A DNA stretch of 64,000 nt, taken from positions 62,001 through 126,000 of the forward strand of contig VXBA01003377.1 of NCBI GenBank assembly GCA_013399895.1, given 5' to 3'. Shown one piece after another: positions 39,701 to 54,200 of the stretch. The first letter of the stretch is position 1, and each line of letters begins with the position of its first letter. The notes beneath the pieces were generated by a model, which saw only the letters and a list, made by a program, of their open reading frames with translations, made no database searches and had not been told where the DNA came from. This DNA comes from Serilophus lunatus (Eukaryota; Chordata; Aves; Passeriformes; Eurylaimidae). The position numbers were made by a program, and so were the translations under genes.

Positions 39701-42700
39701 ACCTCCCTGCAGCATAATTTCCTCAGATGGTTGGCAGAGAAGCTAAAAAGACAAACATTGGAAGAGCCTCTGACAGTTCTGTCTCATGTAAAGAAGAACT
39801 GCATGGCCCAGTCACAGCACCACCCAAACGAAGAGTGGGAAGAGAGAAGACTGTACATGTGTGACTGCACCCAATGAAATGGGAGAACAGTAAAGTCCTT
39901 TCAAATGCTGGAGGGAGGAAATACAAAGGTGAAAGGGGTAGAAGACAGCATCAGAAGTCTCTTTAATAAGTCTTATTCTGAATTAAATGCTTTAAAATAG
40001 TAAGCAACAAACATTACTTATTACTGCCAAGATAGACTTCACTGAATCAAACTTAAATTGCTTTGCTCTCCCATTGTGAGAGGAGTCCAACAAGCATTTC
40101 CCTCCAGGCTCTTTCCATTACAGCCAGTCCACATCCTAATTTGTGTACTAATACTAATGCATTTATTTATCTGGCAAAGAACATCCTTACCCCTTTAAGA
40201 AGACTTAAGCACAGGACAGCAAATAATGTAGATTAAAGGTCCTTACCAGGCAAAGTAACTCCCCATAAAAGCCATCACTCTCTTATCCAAATACATCTCT
40301 AGCAGTCAAAGCTTCTGCTGCTCATATGACATATTAATAGACCTCCTGTCCTATGAATGTGGTTTTACCTTAACATGGTCAATCAAGTTTGTATCTTTGC
40401 ATGTATTTTTTTTTTTTAAATTCATCCCTTCAAAGCTTTAGCTGGTGGACCCCAGCATACACCAAAATTGAGTGCACGCTGTCTCTTTCCTTTCTTTTAA
40501 AGGTTATAGAAACAGCAGCCATTCTGAGCCCTTCAAATATACAGCAAGAGAAACTTGCAGACTTGTAGCTGGGGCTCCAGAACACACTTGCTCCATGACA
40601 GCTCACTCAGCACAAACTAATCTAGGATAAATTCAGGTCAACCTGACCCGAAATGGATCTTAATTGGGTTAGTACAACCAGGTCTAGAGTATCCCATTGC
40701 CATGGTCTGATTCACCCCATTAAAAACAGTATGAAAAAGCCACTAGCAACAAATACTGGCATTATGCTGCTTAAGATTTTTTTTTTTTTACAACTAGAAT
40801 CAAGTTCTGACAACTCAGCATAATATAATAGTTAAAGGAACACAAATAGATCCAAAGGGTCAGAACATGGTTGCAGTTTACATACTCATGAGGCAGCCTC
40901 AGGACCAAATTGTGTGCAAGCCAGAATTCCAGGCATTAGTTATCTGAATTCTATTACAGATGCTCTTTCCATAACTTACCTTACTTAGAGGTGAAAAAAT
41001 ATCCTCCTTTTACAGGGAAGATTAAGTCCATGACAGCAAGAAGGAAAGAGAGGAAACCCAAGAGGGTTTTTTTTCCTTGATGGAAGATTACCACTACTTA
41101 AGACAAAAATAACACATTATTAAAAATAGGCACTATTTTAAAAGCCATCGGCATTGCTTTGTATTTCCAAGCTGGATATTTTCTGCTGCATTGGGTAGAA
41201 CTAATCACATCTGTATTTTTTCATAATACAAGACAGGAGGGTGACATATAGGAGTCTCATCCACATTAGCATGGAAGGGAAAGCAAGAGAATTCCCTAAT
41301 AAAGGTGGTAAAGCAAAGAGGAAGGGATGCCCACAGCAATTCAACTTCCACCCCCTCTGCGGGCCTTACCCCAGAGGGATTCCCATAGAAATTATTGCCA
41401 AGTCACCTGGGATATTCACTGCAAATTTCTCTGGATGAGAACACCACAAGGAACATGATTTTCCCAGAGATACTGTTTCTCACTCATGGTTTCCAGAGAG
41501 GTTCTATTAAAAATATAAATGCTGTCCTGCAAGCAAGCAGGATTTGTATTAAAAAAATAGTATGTATTCCAATTTTGCCAACTTCCTTTGTAAAGAATGC
41601 AGTCTACACAAAACATTGCTTATTTTTCCATATATCTCCCACTGAGTGGCTTTTTTTACAATGTAAAAACATTTTATGTAGTATTCTTATCCAAGTCAGC
41701 AATTCCTTTAGCATTATTTGACAGAAAAGTCAGTTGAGAAGCAGGTATCAATAGCTTAATATACAATTCCAACACCCTAGTTCTGCAGGAAGGACTACAA
41801 CTTGTAAATAAAATCACTCACAGAAAATAGGCAGAAGCTTTTTACATCCTTAATAATTCAACATTGTATTCTAACAAACAAGTAACGAGGTCAAATTGCT
41901 CCATTAGCTGTAGTCAAGCAATGCTAAACAGTTCACAATTTGGCTCAATTTTAATCAATACACATAAACAGTTTTACTCACTTAGAAATTTATTAACTCT
42001 GATCAATATATTTCATACAACAGCTGCACAAAATCAATGAACAATGCAACCTATACAGACCATTGCACATATTTGCTCATTAGGAAATTACTGTTTTCTT
42101 CCTCTTTTTTTCCCCCCAAGAGATAACAATATTGCAAAACATTATTTAGCCAAGTATTCTAATGCTGAAGGTGCACCAGTTGTATGTACATAGCAGATTA
42201 CTGGCACTCCAAAATTGAAGGGGAATCAGTTCCAGATGTTTTCTACTGATTAAATTCAGCCCAAGCAAGGTTAAGTAAATGACAAGCAGCTGTTTTTCTT
42301 TTTTTGCCATAGTCACAAAACACACTCTTAAGAGTTCTGACTAACTCTAACTGGCAGACACTTGGTGTAGCACCTTTTTTCCCAGGTTTTCATGATTAAC
42401 AGAGATTGTGGACAGTCCTCAGTAACTAATTATTTTCACATCCAGTCTGTTAGGCCGATAAGCATTAAAAGGAAGAAGCTCAAAGCCAATAATTTAAAAA
42501 CATCTTCTTTCAGAATATCTCAATGATGTAAATCCTAAACCAAGGCCACTATCACTGCATATACTGCCTTCTACTGAAGTAACCAGAGATAAAACAAGAA
42601 AATGTTAAATTTTTGCTAAACTAAATCAGGCCTCAGTGCAACACTGGCATCACCTTTATGACCCATCTCTTCATTTCAAACAGGGCAGAAGAGTTTTTAT

Positions 42701-43721
42701 CATGCACAGAGCTTGAAACAAAGCCTTATTTCTTAGACTTCTCTCCTTCATACTCAGACTTAGAGATTTTTTGACACCTGATAGGATTAAACTGAAATAA
42801 AGATGTAAAAGTCCCCCGTGTGTTTATCCTTAGGCAAATTCACAGGTCAGATTTTCCATCACAGCATTTATTCTTAGTGGTGCAAGGAAGCATCTCCAAA
42901 GCACAAAATTTCCAAATGCCTTCCAAGGCAAGTATTCCCATGGATTTGTGGTTGGGAAGATGTGGAAAGAACAGTATGTCTAACTGTATATCAAAATTAC
43001 TTTCCAGGCATTTTCTATTAGAGTGCAAACAGCACACTATGTAATAAAGAGACATATCAAGCAAAGTAAAATTTAGGAACACCTGTCTATTTAAAAGGGA
43101 GCAAAAAGGAAAAAAGGTATACTCAGTCTTTTCCTCTCCATTTTTTAACTGATGGTCAGTGATATCTATAGACAGCCCCTCCACACCCCCAAAGGACCAG
43201 TGTTTATTTTGCTTCTAATTATGGAATCTTTTCAGCTTTCCCAGCTGACATACAAGTAAAATACATGCTTTTCAAGACATTAATTCACTTATTAAAGATG
43301 AAAAGTGTATTTTAAGGAGTAGTAAAAGAAAATTTACTACTCCACAATTTATGAAAAACCACTTGAAAAGTTTATGATTTTTTTCAACACGATGCCCTGA
43401 TCTCCCACAACACTGTTTTGTCACTTCCATCAGAAAGAACAAACTTTTGTCCCTGAAAAGTAGCTTTACATTCTAGATTAAATCACACCATCTTTTCCAC
43501 ACGGAGCATTCACTACATTTTCTGCAAAAATCAGCTTCTCTTCTTGCAAAACCCTACATTCCTAATTACCTCTCCTCCTTGTTTATGCTAACGATAAACA
43601 AATGTGCAGGCCTACGGTTAATACTGCACTGACTAATGGCATTCTTCCCTTCTGTAATGCTGTGTCAGTCTAAAAACACTCCATAAACAATTAGGACTCA
43701 CAATATCTCTGTGACAGACAC

Positions 43722-43830
43722 AAGACTTATATTCACTTAACAGATGATGCAACCAAAGCACAGTGAGTTAATTGTCTGCCCAAGGTCACGTAGCAAATCA
43801 GTAACAGAATCCAGCAACAGAGTCATGCAG
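43722..43830 (+). mobile_element. MIR-like SINE (ancient tRNA-derived CORE-SINE)
   Basis: The stretch ACAGATGATGCAACCAAAGC, then GCACAGTGAGTTAATTGTC, TGCCCAAGGTCACGTAGC and CAGTAACAGAATCC follows the order of the MIR consensus as I remember it (ACAGATGAGGAAACTGAGGC, GGTTAAGTGACTTG, CCCAAGGTCACACAGC, GGCAGAGCTGGGATTC). Such copies are very old. The ends are approximate. A consensus alignment would settle it. Confidence 0.75.
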
Positions 43831-46135
43831 CCCTCCCTCCTCAGCAGGAGATGAGCCTTTGACACCAAGTTCCAGCACCAAAACAGGGTTTCCATCACAG
43901 TCTAACAGCCTGCTATGACACACTGGAGCTTTGTCACTGTCTCAAGTTCTCACTTCCACAGTCTCTAGCTGCCCCTGCTTCTTTTGTGCAAAAGAGCTCG
44001 AGACAAAAGCTGATGACTCTTGGCTTTAAGAAACCAGTAACACACAAAAAGGGAGGAGATATAAAAGTTGTCCTTATTGTCATTTGTAAGATCAAGGAGC
44101 TGCTTCTCACCTTCAGCGAGAAAACTGTGTTTGCTCAAAAACACCTTCACTTCCACACGGTCACCAGGGAATTGCAATGGAAAACCTCAGTGTGCAGTAC
44201 TACAGTTGTCTTCACTGGCCTAAACGCTGGTTGGGGTTCCCCCGTCCCTCATTTCCCTTTTCTCATCCACTGGGTCACATGGATATATACCTTGCATTTT
44301 GAAATTAATTTACTGGTGCTTGAAGTTTGGATTTTGGCATGTTAGGCCACATGGAAGCAAGACTGTGAAAACTTGACAAACCCTGTGAGACCCTGAAACC
44401 TTCAACAAAAAGATGAAATCCTACAGTAGTGAGAAAAATCCATATTGTGTAGCACATCCTTATCTGTGGTTGGTTTTAAAATTAAGTTTCATAGGCTGTT
44501 TCCACAGACAACCTTCATTTATATATTAGTTCTTCATTCCCTGATGCACAATGTGCATGAAACTCTTTAACATCAAAGTTATTTGACTAATTATGAAATC
44601 AGTCTTAACCAGGATTCAAGCCCATCATAAAAAGGGAAACCTCAAATCCCAAATTTTCTTTTTTTTTTCTACTCTTTCTTTTCTACTTTTCCCAAAATGA
44701 CTTGGATCTTGGGACCTCATGCAGGGCAGGTGCTGCAGTGCAATACATTTGAGTCCAACACATCCCTCAGGGCTACATGGTGAGTTATTTTTTTCCACAC
44801 TGTGGCATCACATACCAAAACAGCTGGTTAATGGAACAGAGATCAGGCCAAGCAGCTGCTTGATATCAAAAGTGTGGAGAGAGATCATCGCAGGGAAATA
44901 GTGATACAGGATTAACAGGGGGAATATAAGGCAGGAGCCAATTGCAGGAGCATCCACAGACTGCCTTCCAAAGTGCTCTCAGCCACTCCAGGTCAATACC
45001 AACTGCATATCAAATGAAAACTCCACTTTAATCCATGATCTGGCCCACTGATGGGATTATTTGATAGCAGGAGGCACAGAAACATCTCTAAATATATTTG
45101 TCATTTCAACAGTGAACCACTGGTAAATATTTTGTTAAGTCTCATATTCCAGCAAGTTTCCATCTGTCTTACAGTAGCCTAAACTAGCTTTCTAGGCTGC
45201 AATCCAGATCCTGTGTTTATGCACACACAGAGAAGATATAGGAAAAAAATTGCTCAAAACAGTATGGAAGTTTTCTTCCGCTTCTGTTGTATTTAAAATG
45301 CACACTGTCAGTAAAAAAAAAACCAACAAAACAAAACAAAAAAGCCAATAACTACCCCCCCCTCCCCTTGATCTGACATGACTGGTCTTCACCAATTCAC
45401 ATTCCCTGTTACTTATTTCCTTCCTCCTGACTGGTTTATTTGGGGGGGTTTAATGGATTTGTTTTTTCCTTTTAAATTCCTTTTTCCCTTGGAGCCACAC
45501 TCAAAAATTAAATATATTCAGGAACTACTCCCACAAAAAAGGTGTCAGGACAGAAAGCTGTTAATGGACTTTACCTCTCCCACACAGCCTATTATCTGTA
45601 CATCCAACACAACTTGCCTTAGCAAAGAGAAGCACTGTCATCCTCTCCCAGAAGCCACTCATGAAATTCAGAGCCCTGATCCGAGACTGAAGACACCTCT
45701 TGACAGAGAGTGACTGCAACTTTAGGTGGTAAAGAAAGCCACTTCACATCCCATGGCTCACCATGCCAGAATCCCTTCAGTGCCTATAGCCCATTTCACT
45801 TAGTCATATAAATCAAAAAAACACCTTGTTAGCTCCTCATTCAGCCACCAGTTGTGTCTTCCTTCTGACGCCACAGCCTAACTCATCTCCTCCAGTGCTC
45901 TGCTCTCCTCTCCAGCATAGGGTTCATCCCTCTGCATCTGTCTTGAGATATGCTAAAATTCCATCTTTAGTTACACACAAGATGCAAACTCTTGTTAGAT
46001 AACATCAGCACTAACCCTTAAAACACTCCCTAGGCCCATTCTCCTTCAGCAGCTCCCTCCAGCAGCAAAAGAAAGGCCAGTACTGAGCACTAAAACCTCA
46101 TCCCAATGAAGGGCCCACACCATCATTATTATGAT

Positions 46136-46535
46136 CCACACCTGGGGCTGCCCAGCACCGTCATCACCCTCACTGGCCACACCTGGGGCTGCCCCAGCAT
46201 CACCATCACCCTTACTGGCCACACCTGGGGCCACCCAGCATCACCATCACCCTTACTGGCCACACCTGGGGCCACCCAGCATCACCATCACCCTTACTGG
46301 CCACACCTGGGGCCACCCAGCATCACCATCACCCTTACTGGCCACACCTGGGGCCACCCAGCATCACCATCACCCTTACTGGCCACACCTGGGGCCACCC
46401 AGCATCACCATCACCCTTACTGGCCACACCTGGGGCCACCCAGCATCACCATCACCCTTACTGGCCACACCTGGGGCCACCCCAGCATCACCATCACCAT
46501 CACCCTCACTGGCCACACTTGGGGCTGCCCCAGCC
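46136..46535. repeat. 41-bp GC-rich minisatellite, about 10 copies
   Basis: Units begin at 46136, 46177, 46219, 46260, 46301, 46342, 46383, 46424, 46465 and 46513, each starting CCACACCTGGGGC (the last one CCACACTT). The six units from 46219 to 46464 look identical; the outer ones vary, including an extra CATCAC in the ninth. Since 41 is not a multiple of three, the array stays open in more than one frame on both strands, giving overlapping chance ORFs of 164 and 166 codons. It contains almost no CpG. Confidence 0.97.
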
Positions 46536-46839
46536 CACCAGGAATGGAGGCCAAAGCAATGCAGCACATCCCACAACCTCCACTTCTGCATCCAGAGTAA
46601 AAGGGGATTTGAAACACTGCAGGTGGGATGAGAGAGGGCACAAGAAAGATGCTTAGAGGGGTTCTTTCTAAAAATACAGTTTTAACGCCTTAGCAGAAAC
46701 ATTTATACTCCGGTGTATAGGGAACAGACAAACTTTGTGTTTTTATCTGTTTTCACATATATATTTTGACACAGATACATTGACATATATATGAATTTTT
46801 AATTGTATATCCCACCTCAATTTACACTTTCACGTTCAC

Positions 46840-47020
46840 ACATAGCTATTTAGACTGTCTGCTTACACTTCTATTTAGATTATGTATTAACACTTATTGT
46901 GTAAAAAATCTATTTTTGCTAGATATCTGTTTAGACTTAAAACATTTACACTTACATCTAATTACTCATCAATCTGTTTAGATTTATGTATCTATATACA
47001 ATTATACCTCTATTGAGATT
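46840..47020. repeat. Degenerate interspersed CTATTTAGATT-type repeats
   Basis: Variants of CTRTTTAGAYT occur at 46846, 46871, 46927, 46974 and (CTATTGAGATT) 47010, mostly alternating with TTACACTT-like stretches. The spacing is irregular (25, 56, 47 and 36 bases), so this may be a decayed tandem array. Confidence 0.5.
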
Positions 47021-50000
47021 ACAAATGTCATGTACTTTGCCTTACTGTACAATGCAAAGTGACTATAGATGGCCCTAGCTAGACAGACATTTTGTATTTT
47101 AAATTTCTTCAGACAAAAATGTAATATGCCTAATATAGCATATTAACTATAGTTTTTATTTGAAAGTCCTTGTATATGCAATGTTATTTTTCAAGAATTG
47201 CTTTTCAAAAATTGAATACATCTAGGAATTGCTTCCTGTACCAGGACAGAAACTTGTTGCTGGCCCTGGGCAGCCAACCTGTACCACCAACACTGGTCTG
47301 GGTGCTTGCCTTGCTGTAGTGGTTTAACCCAAGGAAAGGAAATGTCATCCAGTTTCAGGAGCCATCCTACATATTCAGAGTCCAGCTCCAAAATAGAAAA
47401 CATCTCACAACTGCTGCTAAGAGAGGGTGATTGTACCCTTAGCTGTCAAGGAAATTCCTCCTTCCCTTCATTTCAAAGTACACATTGTGTGCCTTTTCAC
47501 AGACCCTTGCACCTCACCAGCCTCAGCTCTGTCCAGACTTTTCCTGGCCTGAAATTAAGTGATTTAGCTGTGACAGCAATTTCTCTAATTGAGCAGGTGT
47601 CTGTATCTAGTTTGTTTTACTTTTGTTTATCTTCGTGTTGCACAACCATACTTTCTTATCTACAGCAGTTATTTTAGTAGAATGAGATATTTACAACTAA
47701 ATAATGATACAATTTACAGAAATACAGGCTGGGTAGAATATCGGAGGCCTTGAGAAGTGGAAACACAGGATGCAGTGTGTAAGTACAGGCATGAGATAAG
47801 AGATGAGGCACAGGCTTGGCACTGGAGACCCCACAGCTACAAACAATTCTCTAATGGTCAGCTAAAAAAAAAATGCAGTCCTGTAGCAGGACAGAACTGG
47901 TTTTAAGGGTAACAGAGAACAAAGAAATACTATTTCACACATACAAAAGGGAACATATATAGTAAATTCAGATGAAACCTGGAGCTGCACAGCAGTGAAG
48001 AAGTATGTAAAAGTGTGTTAGGAAACATTTTTGAGTGACCTCAAGTGGATCTCAGGAGAGAAAGGAGGAACTGTCACCACAAACATCATATTCCTCCCTG
48101 TTAAGGACATGAGATTTCAACAACTCATTGTACCACTTCCCTTCCTCTGACTGCAGGAAGTGATCCCTTAGAGTTGGAGGAGCATAAACACCAGGAAAAC
48201 AAGCAGAAAGAAAGAAGTAGGTTTTACAGTTTTAATTGTATTTTTATTACTATTGTAACTTTTTAATTATTAAAAAAACACATGACATTTCATTTCTTTT
48301 TTCTTTTGTAATTATTATATTTGGCCTAATACTGATTAGACCAAGACTGCAGTCATTGTACCATTAAATTCTAGTTCTACTTTTATAACATGTGCATACT
48401 TTTGCTTATAAAGATGACCTTGAGTCTAACACTTCCTAATCTTGCTTTCTACTGTACCTTCTCTATTAACTCTGAGTTTCCATTACTGAAGTTCAACCAT
48501 TCCATTTCTCTGGTTTTCCCAAGGCTGAGTCAATTGTTTCATGGTCCTGTCCAACCTTCTGAATCAAGGCTACAGATGAACTAGCCTAGTAATAAGATGT
48601 CAGGAAAAAACTCGAGGTCCTACATTCCAAGAAGATTCTGCCGTTTGCTCCAACATAAGAGAAACCTATTTCCTGACTTTATTGTCAAGAGTAGAATTCT
48701 CCCTTGACATCCCTGTGCCAGGGTCTTGGATTTTCTTCCTTCTCTTGCCTAGAGCCTTATATAGCAAGACTGTATATTCTGGATCCAAGAGCAAAAACTA
48801 TCAGCCACGTCAGTACTGTGAAATAACTTACCAAAAACTTTACAGTTTTTAGGTAAATTTAATCTCATTTTAAGAAGCTGCCTCTGTTTTATTACTTCCC
48901 AACGTGTTGACTCAAATATAATTTATTTGCTTCTCTTATTTTCTACATTTTTAATGTTTTAACAGTTATCTGCAATCTTCATTTTGGCAACAAAACATCT
49001 GTTCTGGGGTATGCCCTTCTTTGAAACTCATAATTATTTTTTTCTCACTGCTCTGCTGACAGTGTCCACAAAAAGTTTGAGAGAGCTGCAAATACTTTCT
49101 CTCACTATGGGCTGCCATGGTCTCTGGGAACATCTGGTACAAAGTCCCTGCCTGAGTCTGGTATGACCAGTGATCCAAACTCTGGTCTTAAATCAGGCAC
49201 AACAGGGAGTTGAGTAAGTGCAGAACAAAAATAAATTTTTAAACCTCAAAAGCTGCCAGATTTAATCAGAACTAAAGAGTGGTTTTGGCAGAGGCAGCTG
49301 TTCTCTTCCTCCGTCTCCCCTCACACCATCCTCCACCTCCAGTCCTACCATCCACTGTGGCCATGCAAGACAAATGAGAAAATTCACTTGAAATTCTCAC
49401 TCAGAACACTCAGGGCTGAAACAGTAAAGACTGAAAACCTTCTGGTAAAGGTGAAGAGGTATGTTTCCACAATAGGAAAAGTACCTTTAATGTAAGTACT
49501 GAGCTGACTGACAAATGTGGAAGTTAAACAGCTGTATGCTGAACACAAATTCTCACTCCAAAGCCACCAGCATCTGCTAAACTCACCTCCCCAAGAGCAT
49601 GATGTTTTTCAGAAGGGTGGTATCTGGACACTTTCTTTTGCTGATTCAGAGCATATCTCTATACTCATGCTTTTCTGACTTACTGACAGTTATGCAGACC
49701 CTCAAAAGCTTTGGTGTTTGCTTTATTCTGTTAATTTTAGCCACCTGTTTTTTCTCTCCTTTCCCTCAGCTTGTCAGCACTAGAATCTATGAATTCATTA
49801 AATTAAAAATGTTTGCTTCTTTATATGTTCTGCAGATTGTAAGCCATCTACACCATTAAGGGAAAGAAGCTCATTTTCCAAATGGGAAATGCAACAAGTT
49901 TCTAGGAACAATCAGCCCATTACTAGATAGGTGAATGCTGGATTTTCAGCATCCAAACTACCATTACAGACTGAATAAATCAGCATTAATGCTATTTCAC

Positions 50001-50829
50001 ACTTTATATGAGAGGGCTGATAAAGGGAGAGTCATCGAAAATTAGTTTTCTCTCCCCACTTCTGGTAAAAAGTTACTCTTGTGCAGTTTTGCTTAAAACT
50101 GCACATACAGCAGCAAACAAAAAACTCCAAAATGCAAACAGAAAAGCTAAGCAATAAACAGGGAATTTTATTTTTAGCTCAGCAGAGATTTGCCACTATG
50201 AGAGTCTTGTGACTTTGACAAATCCAACAATAATGAATTGTGTATACAACCTACAACAGCTGACAGCAACTAATATATTCCATCTGCTAGAGTTGTCCCA
50301 GGAGGCTGACCTTCCAGGTCTAAAAACTTTTAAATTTCTGTATTTTTTTACCTCCCTAATAAAAAACATTATGAAACAGCAATTTGGTTCATTTTGAGAA
50401 GCACACATTGCAGTGAACAGCTGTTATTTGAAGAGAAAATTCAAAATACATATTAAAAAATTATTTCAGTAATATCAAATTTTTATTTTCCTTCTATATG
50501 AATCTGTCTCTATGACCTGCCACTCACTTAAATGCCTTCTTTAAATCTTACAGGAACATTAAAGACGACAGAGCTCTCACACGTCTTGTCATCCTGATAA
50601 AGGACTCTGCTACAGGGGGAGTAGGTGCACAATGGCTGATAAAAGTACAGGTAAAGATAAGTTTCAAGACTCTAGAGAATACTTATGGATATAATCTCCA
50701 GTGAGGATGAAATCAGTGGGGGTTTTAGATCATTACATGTAAATATTAAACCAGACACTCTGGTATGAAATAGTTTCTCAGATGAAGCAATAGATACCCA
50801 TGTGAAAAAAGAAATACTGTATTAGAGGG

Positions 50830-51262
50830 CCTCAAAGATGCTCTGAGTGCTGACCACCTCTCCTGTGACAACAGGCTGGGAGAGCTGGGGTTGTTCAATC
50901 TGGAGAAGAGAAGGCTCCAGGCAGATCTCACTGCAGCCTTCCAGTACCTAAGGAGGACTTGTAAAACCACTGCAGAGTGACTTTTTACATGGGCACAAAC
51001 CAACAGGACAAGGGGGAAAGACTGTAAACTAAAAGAGGAAGTATTTATATTAGACATTGGGAAAAAATTCTTCCCTATGAGGGTGGTGAGGCCCTGGCAC
51101 AGGTTGCCCAGAGAAGCTGTGGCTGCCCCATCCCTGGAAGTGTCCAAGGCCAGGCTGGATGGGGCTCTGAGCAACCTGGGATAGTGGGAGGTGTCCCTGC
51201 CCATGGCAGGGAGTTGGAACTGGATTGTCTTTAAGGTCCCTTGCAACCCAAACCACTCTATG
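50830..51262 (+). mobile_element. CR1 3' fragment (ORF2 end plus 3' UTR)
   Basis: This copy has the same subfamily and extent as the one at 33307-33742. It opens around the LSCDNRLGELGLF-like block and ends GCAACCCAAACCACTCTATG. The minus-strand ORF of 166 residues over it is an antisense shadow. It lies in intron 10 about 3.1 kb downstream of exon 10, antisense to the host gene. Confidence 0.93.
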
Positions 51263-54200
51263 AGTCCACATCACAGTTATTTTCTAGAACTGTTTTTCAA
51301 AAAAATCTATGTTTGCTTGAATTGTTTCATATTAATTTCTTCACTTTTTGAGGTTTGACTTCAAATGAGGAAACTGCTATTGTGGAAAACTTTTGGCTTT
51401 CCCATTCTGTAAAGATGGTCAAGTTCTTGATGTTACAGAGCACTCAGAATTAGTCAGACCCAAAACCTCAGGCATCTTGCTGAAGGCAGGAGTTGTTTTC
51501 CTTTTAGGTTATCAAGTGTTTGTTTCAAAATGCCATCATTTTTGGTGAGTAAATTATTTTTTGTTTCGATGTTATGCACTATCCAATACATGGTTTGAAT
51601 TCCACAGACACAAGTATCTCAGAAACCTTAGTGTTGATCCTATGTTTTATAGGTTTTTAGTTTTCTCAAACCTTCTTAGCATAAAAAGGACAACATTTTT
51701 GCCCAGTTTGGAAAGATATGCCTCCTAAGCAAGTTCTGAGCAAGCCAAGAAGACACTGGGTGGACATGGAAACATGAACAAGATTTCATCAGAAAAATTT
51801 TATTTGCATGAAAAAAGGTGCACTCACATAATGCAGCTTCTGAATGAAGATAAATCTCTCCATTATTAAGGACATTTTTAACAATATTTCTACCTGGTTT
51901 TGCCCAAAACAGAGAGTTTTCTGTTGCCTGCACTTGACAGGCATTTGTTTCAGGCCTTCCTACAGTCTCTCCTGCATCTGACCAGAGCAAGCAGAATAGA
52001 AGAGCTGTTTTAAAGCAACAGCTCTTCTCCTCCTAGATCAGGCCTATAAAAGTGATCTAATTCAACCTTGAAGTTTTCCATCATCTGTAAAATATCCAGC
52101 CCCTACAACCCATGAATAAAATATTCCACTATAACAACACTCAAGTAGAAGCTGTCATGGCCCTTTTCAATTACCTTTTTTATTATTATAATTTTCTCTG
52201 GCTTTTTTACTTTCAGCTTTTTTGAGAGAAAAAAACCCAACAAAACATTTACAGGCTTGAAGCCTAGTACTTCCACTTTCCAAGAATAGAAGCCTATTAA
52301 TTCTGGCTAAGAGAACTTCACTGAGAGAAATTGGATTTAAACTTTAGAGAGGTGTCAAGAATGTTCAGTCAATTGAGCAATTGAGTTTGCCAACCACATT
52401 CCTGGAAGCTTTGCAACAGAAGGAATGAATCAGAAAAATTAAATTAAGTGTGATTTACCCCTGACACTGGCTAAGGCAAAATGGGAAAGAAAATCAAAAA
52501 TAGATAAAACTCAACTGGTAAGGGAATAATATGCATGGTTGTCTGTCAGAACAGAAATGAATTAGACCAGCTATAATAACAGTACAACAAGAAAACATTT
52601 TCAGAAAAAATTCAGAAAAATTTTCCTGTTACCAAGCTGTCAGGCAGAAAAAGATATAAGCTTGTCTTTTTTACACCCTTTCCTATGATGAAGGGCTTTG
52701 CTCAGATTAACTATGACTTTTTAGAGAACACAGCTTTAGTGAATAAATATGCACTGGCAGAGTCCTGAATACAGCCAACACAATCCTCAACATAATAGTG
52801 GTCTACAGTGTTGCTGCAAGTTACACAACACTTTGCTCCTTCTGTCCAGCACTGACTGATACTAAAATGTCAAAATACACCCAGCAAAATCTGCTGTTCC
52901 ATGGTCAGCAAGGGAGGCTGCACTGCTCCAATAAACGCTGAGAGTGAACATAGTATTCTGCTGTGACACATGCAGTTGATAAATATCATGCCCTTCATCC
53001 CATAAAAGCACTGGAAGTGCCAAACAATGATTAAATACCACAGTTGTTGAAAATCAACTTGACCTTAAAGTGACAGATTCAAGATTTACGTAAGAGAAAT
53101 AAAAGACAAGGAAGAACACGAGGGGTAATGAACGTCCATCCGTGGCAGGAAAACCCTCCCTTCCACTTTGTGGCTTTCAATTGCATGAAACAGAGGTTTG
53201 AAGGTCTCCCTGTGAGAACCAGATATTCCCATCCCTCACGGATGTGCCTCAGTATGCCACAGCTCTGAGATTCCTGCTGCTCCATGTCTGACTGCTCTAG
53301 CATGGATGGCGCAGGCTGTATCGACAGTCTAGCAACTCTATAAAGTCAGAGCAACCCAGTGATTGTGTTCAGTACAGAAAACACTGCATGTTCCCCTCGG
53401 GGACAAACATAATTGAAGTACTTTTTGTTAAATAAAATAATTTAGTCTTCTGTAAAGACTACAACCAGGCTGAAGTTTTGTGCCAGCTTCAATGTGATGT
53501 AAGAGCAGAAATTTTATACAGACTTGATGTTCAGATTTATCAAAGACAGATGAAAACTTAACTCAAAACACCACATAATACACCTCAGACTAGGGCCAGC
53601 ATCTTTGGATACCTCAGTAGACCTGGCAAGTCTTTGCATGCCTCTAGGAATGGAACATAACTCAGACTATGAGGAAACATTCTCCCCTTCAGCTCAAGAT
53701 TTAACAGATCCAGAACAGATCCCCAACTCCATCGTACAAAGGAAATCAACACAGAAGTGGAAAAACTAGCCTTCCAGAAAAACCTTCTTTTATAGTAAAC
53801 ATATGCACATTTCCATTACAAACTTAATTAAAAGTAAGAATTTTACAAACAAAGCAAGTATCTTAACTCAGCAGTGAAATTCAAACAGTTTTCGTGTTGA
53901 AATACAACCATCATTTAGAGAAATATACAATATTTTAAATGAAGCAAGAAAAAAACCTCTTGGTTTATGTAGGCATAAAAATACTTAACTGTTCCTATCA
54001 CAATTTGTTTGCACAATGTTTAAGGGGGTGCTGTAAAAAAAGTAAAAAAATTTTTTTTTTGCTTAATTGTCCTTCCTTCAGACACTTTGTGAGGTAAACT
54101 TTAAAGGTGGGGTAGATCCGAGGAAACTTTCCATCCACCTCTAAAATATCTCAAAAAAGGAAAATTAACAATATATCAAATATTTTAATTGATTTAACTT

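Noticed and set aside
39584..39877. Plus-strand ORF of 97 codons
   Set aside because: No family recognised; length is within chance for 64 kb in six frames.
46106..46631. Overlapping plus-strand ORFs of 164 and 166 codons, plus minus-strand ORFs
   Set aside because: They are read-through of the 41-bp minisatellite in several frames, with no family similarity.
50746..51246. Minus-strand ORF of 166 codons
   Set aside because: It is the antisense of a CR1 3' end; similar antisense peptides appear over the copy at 33.5 kb.
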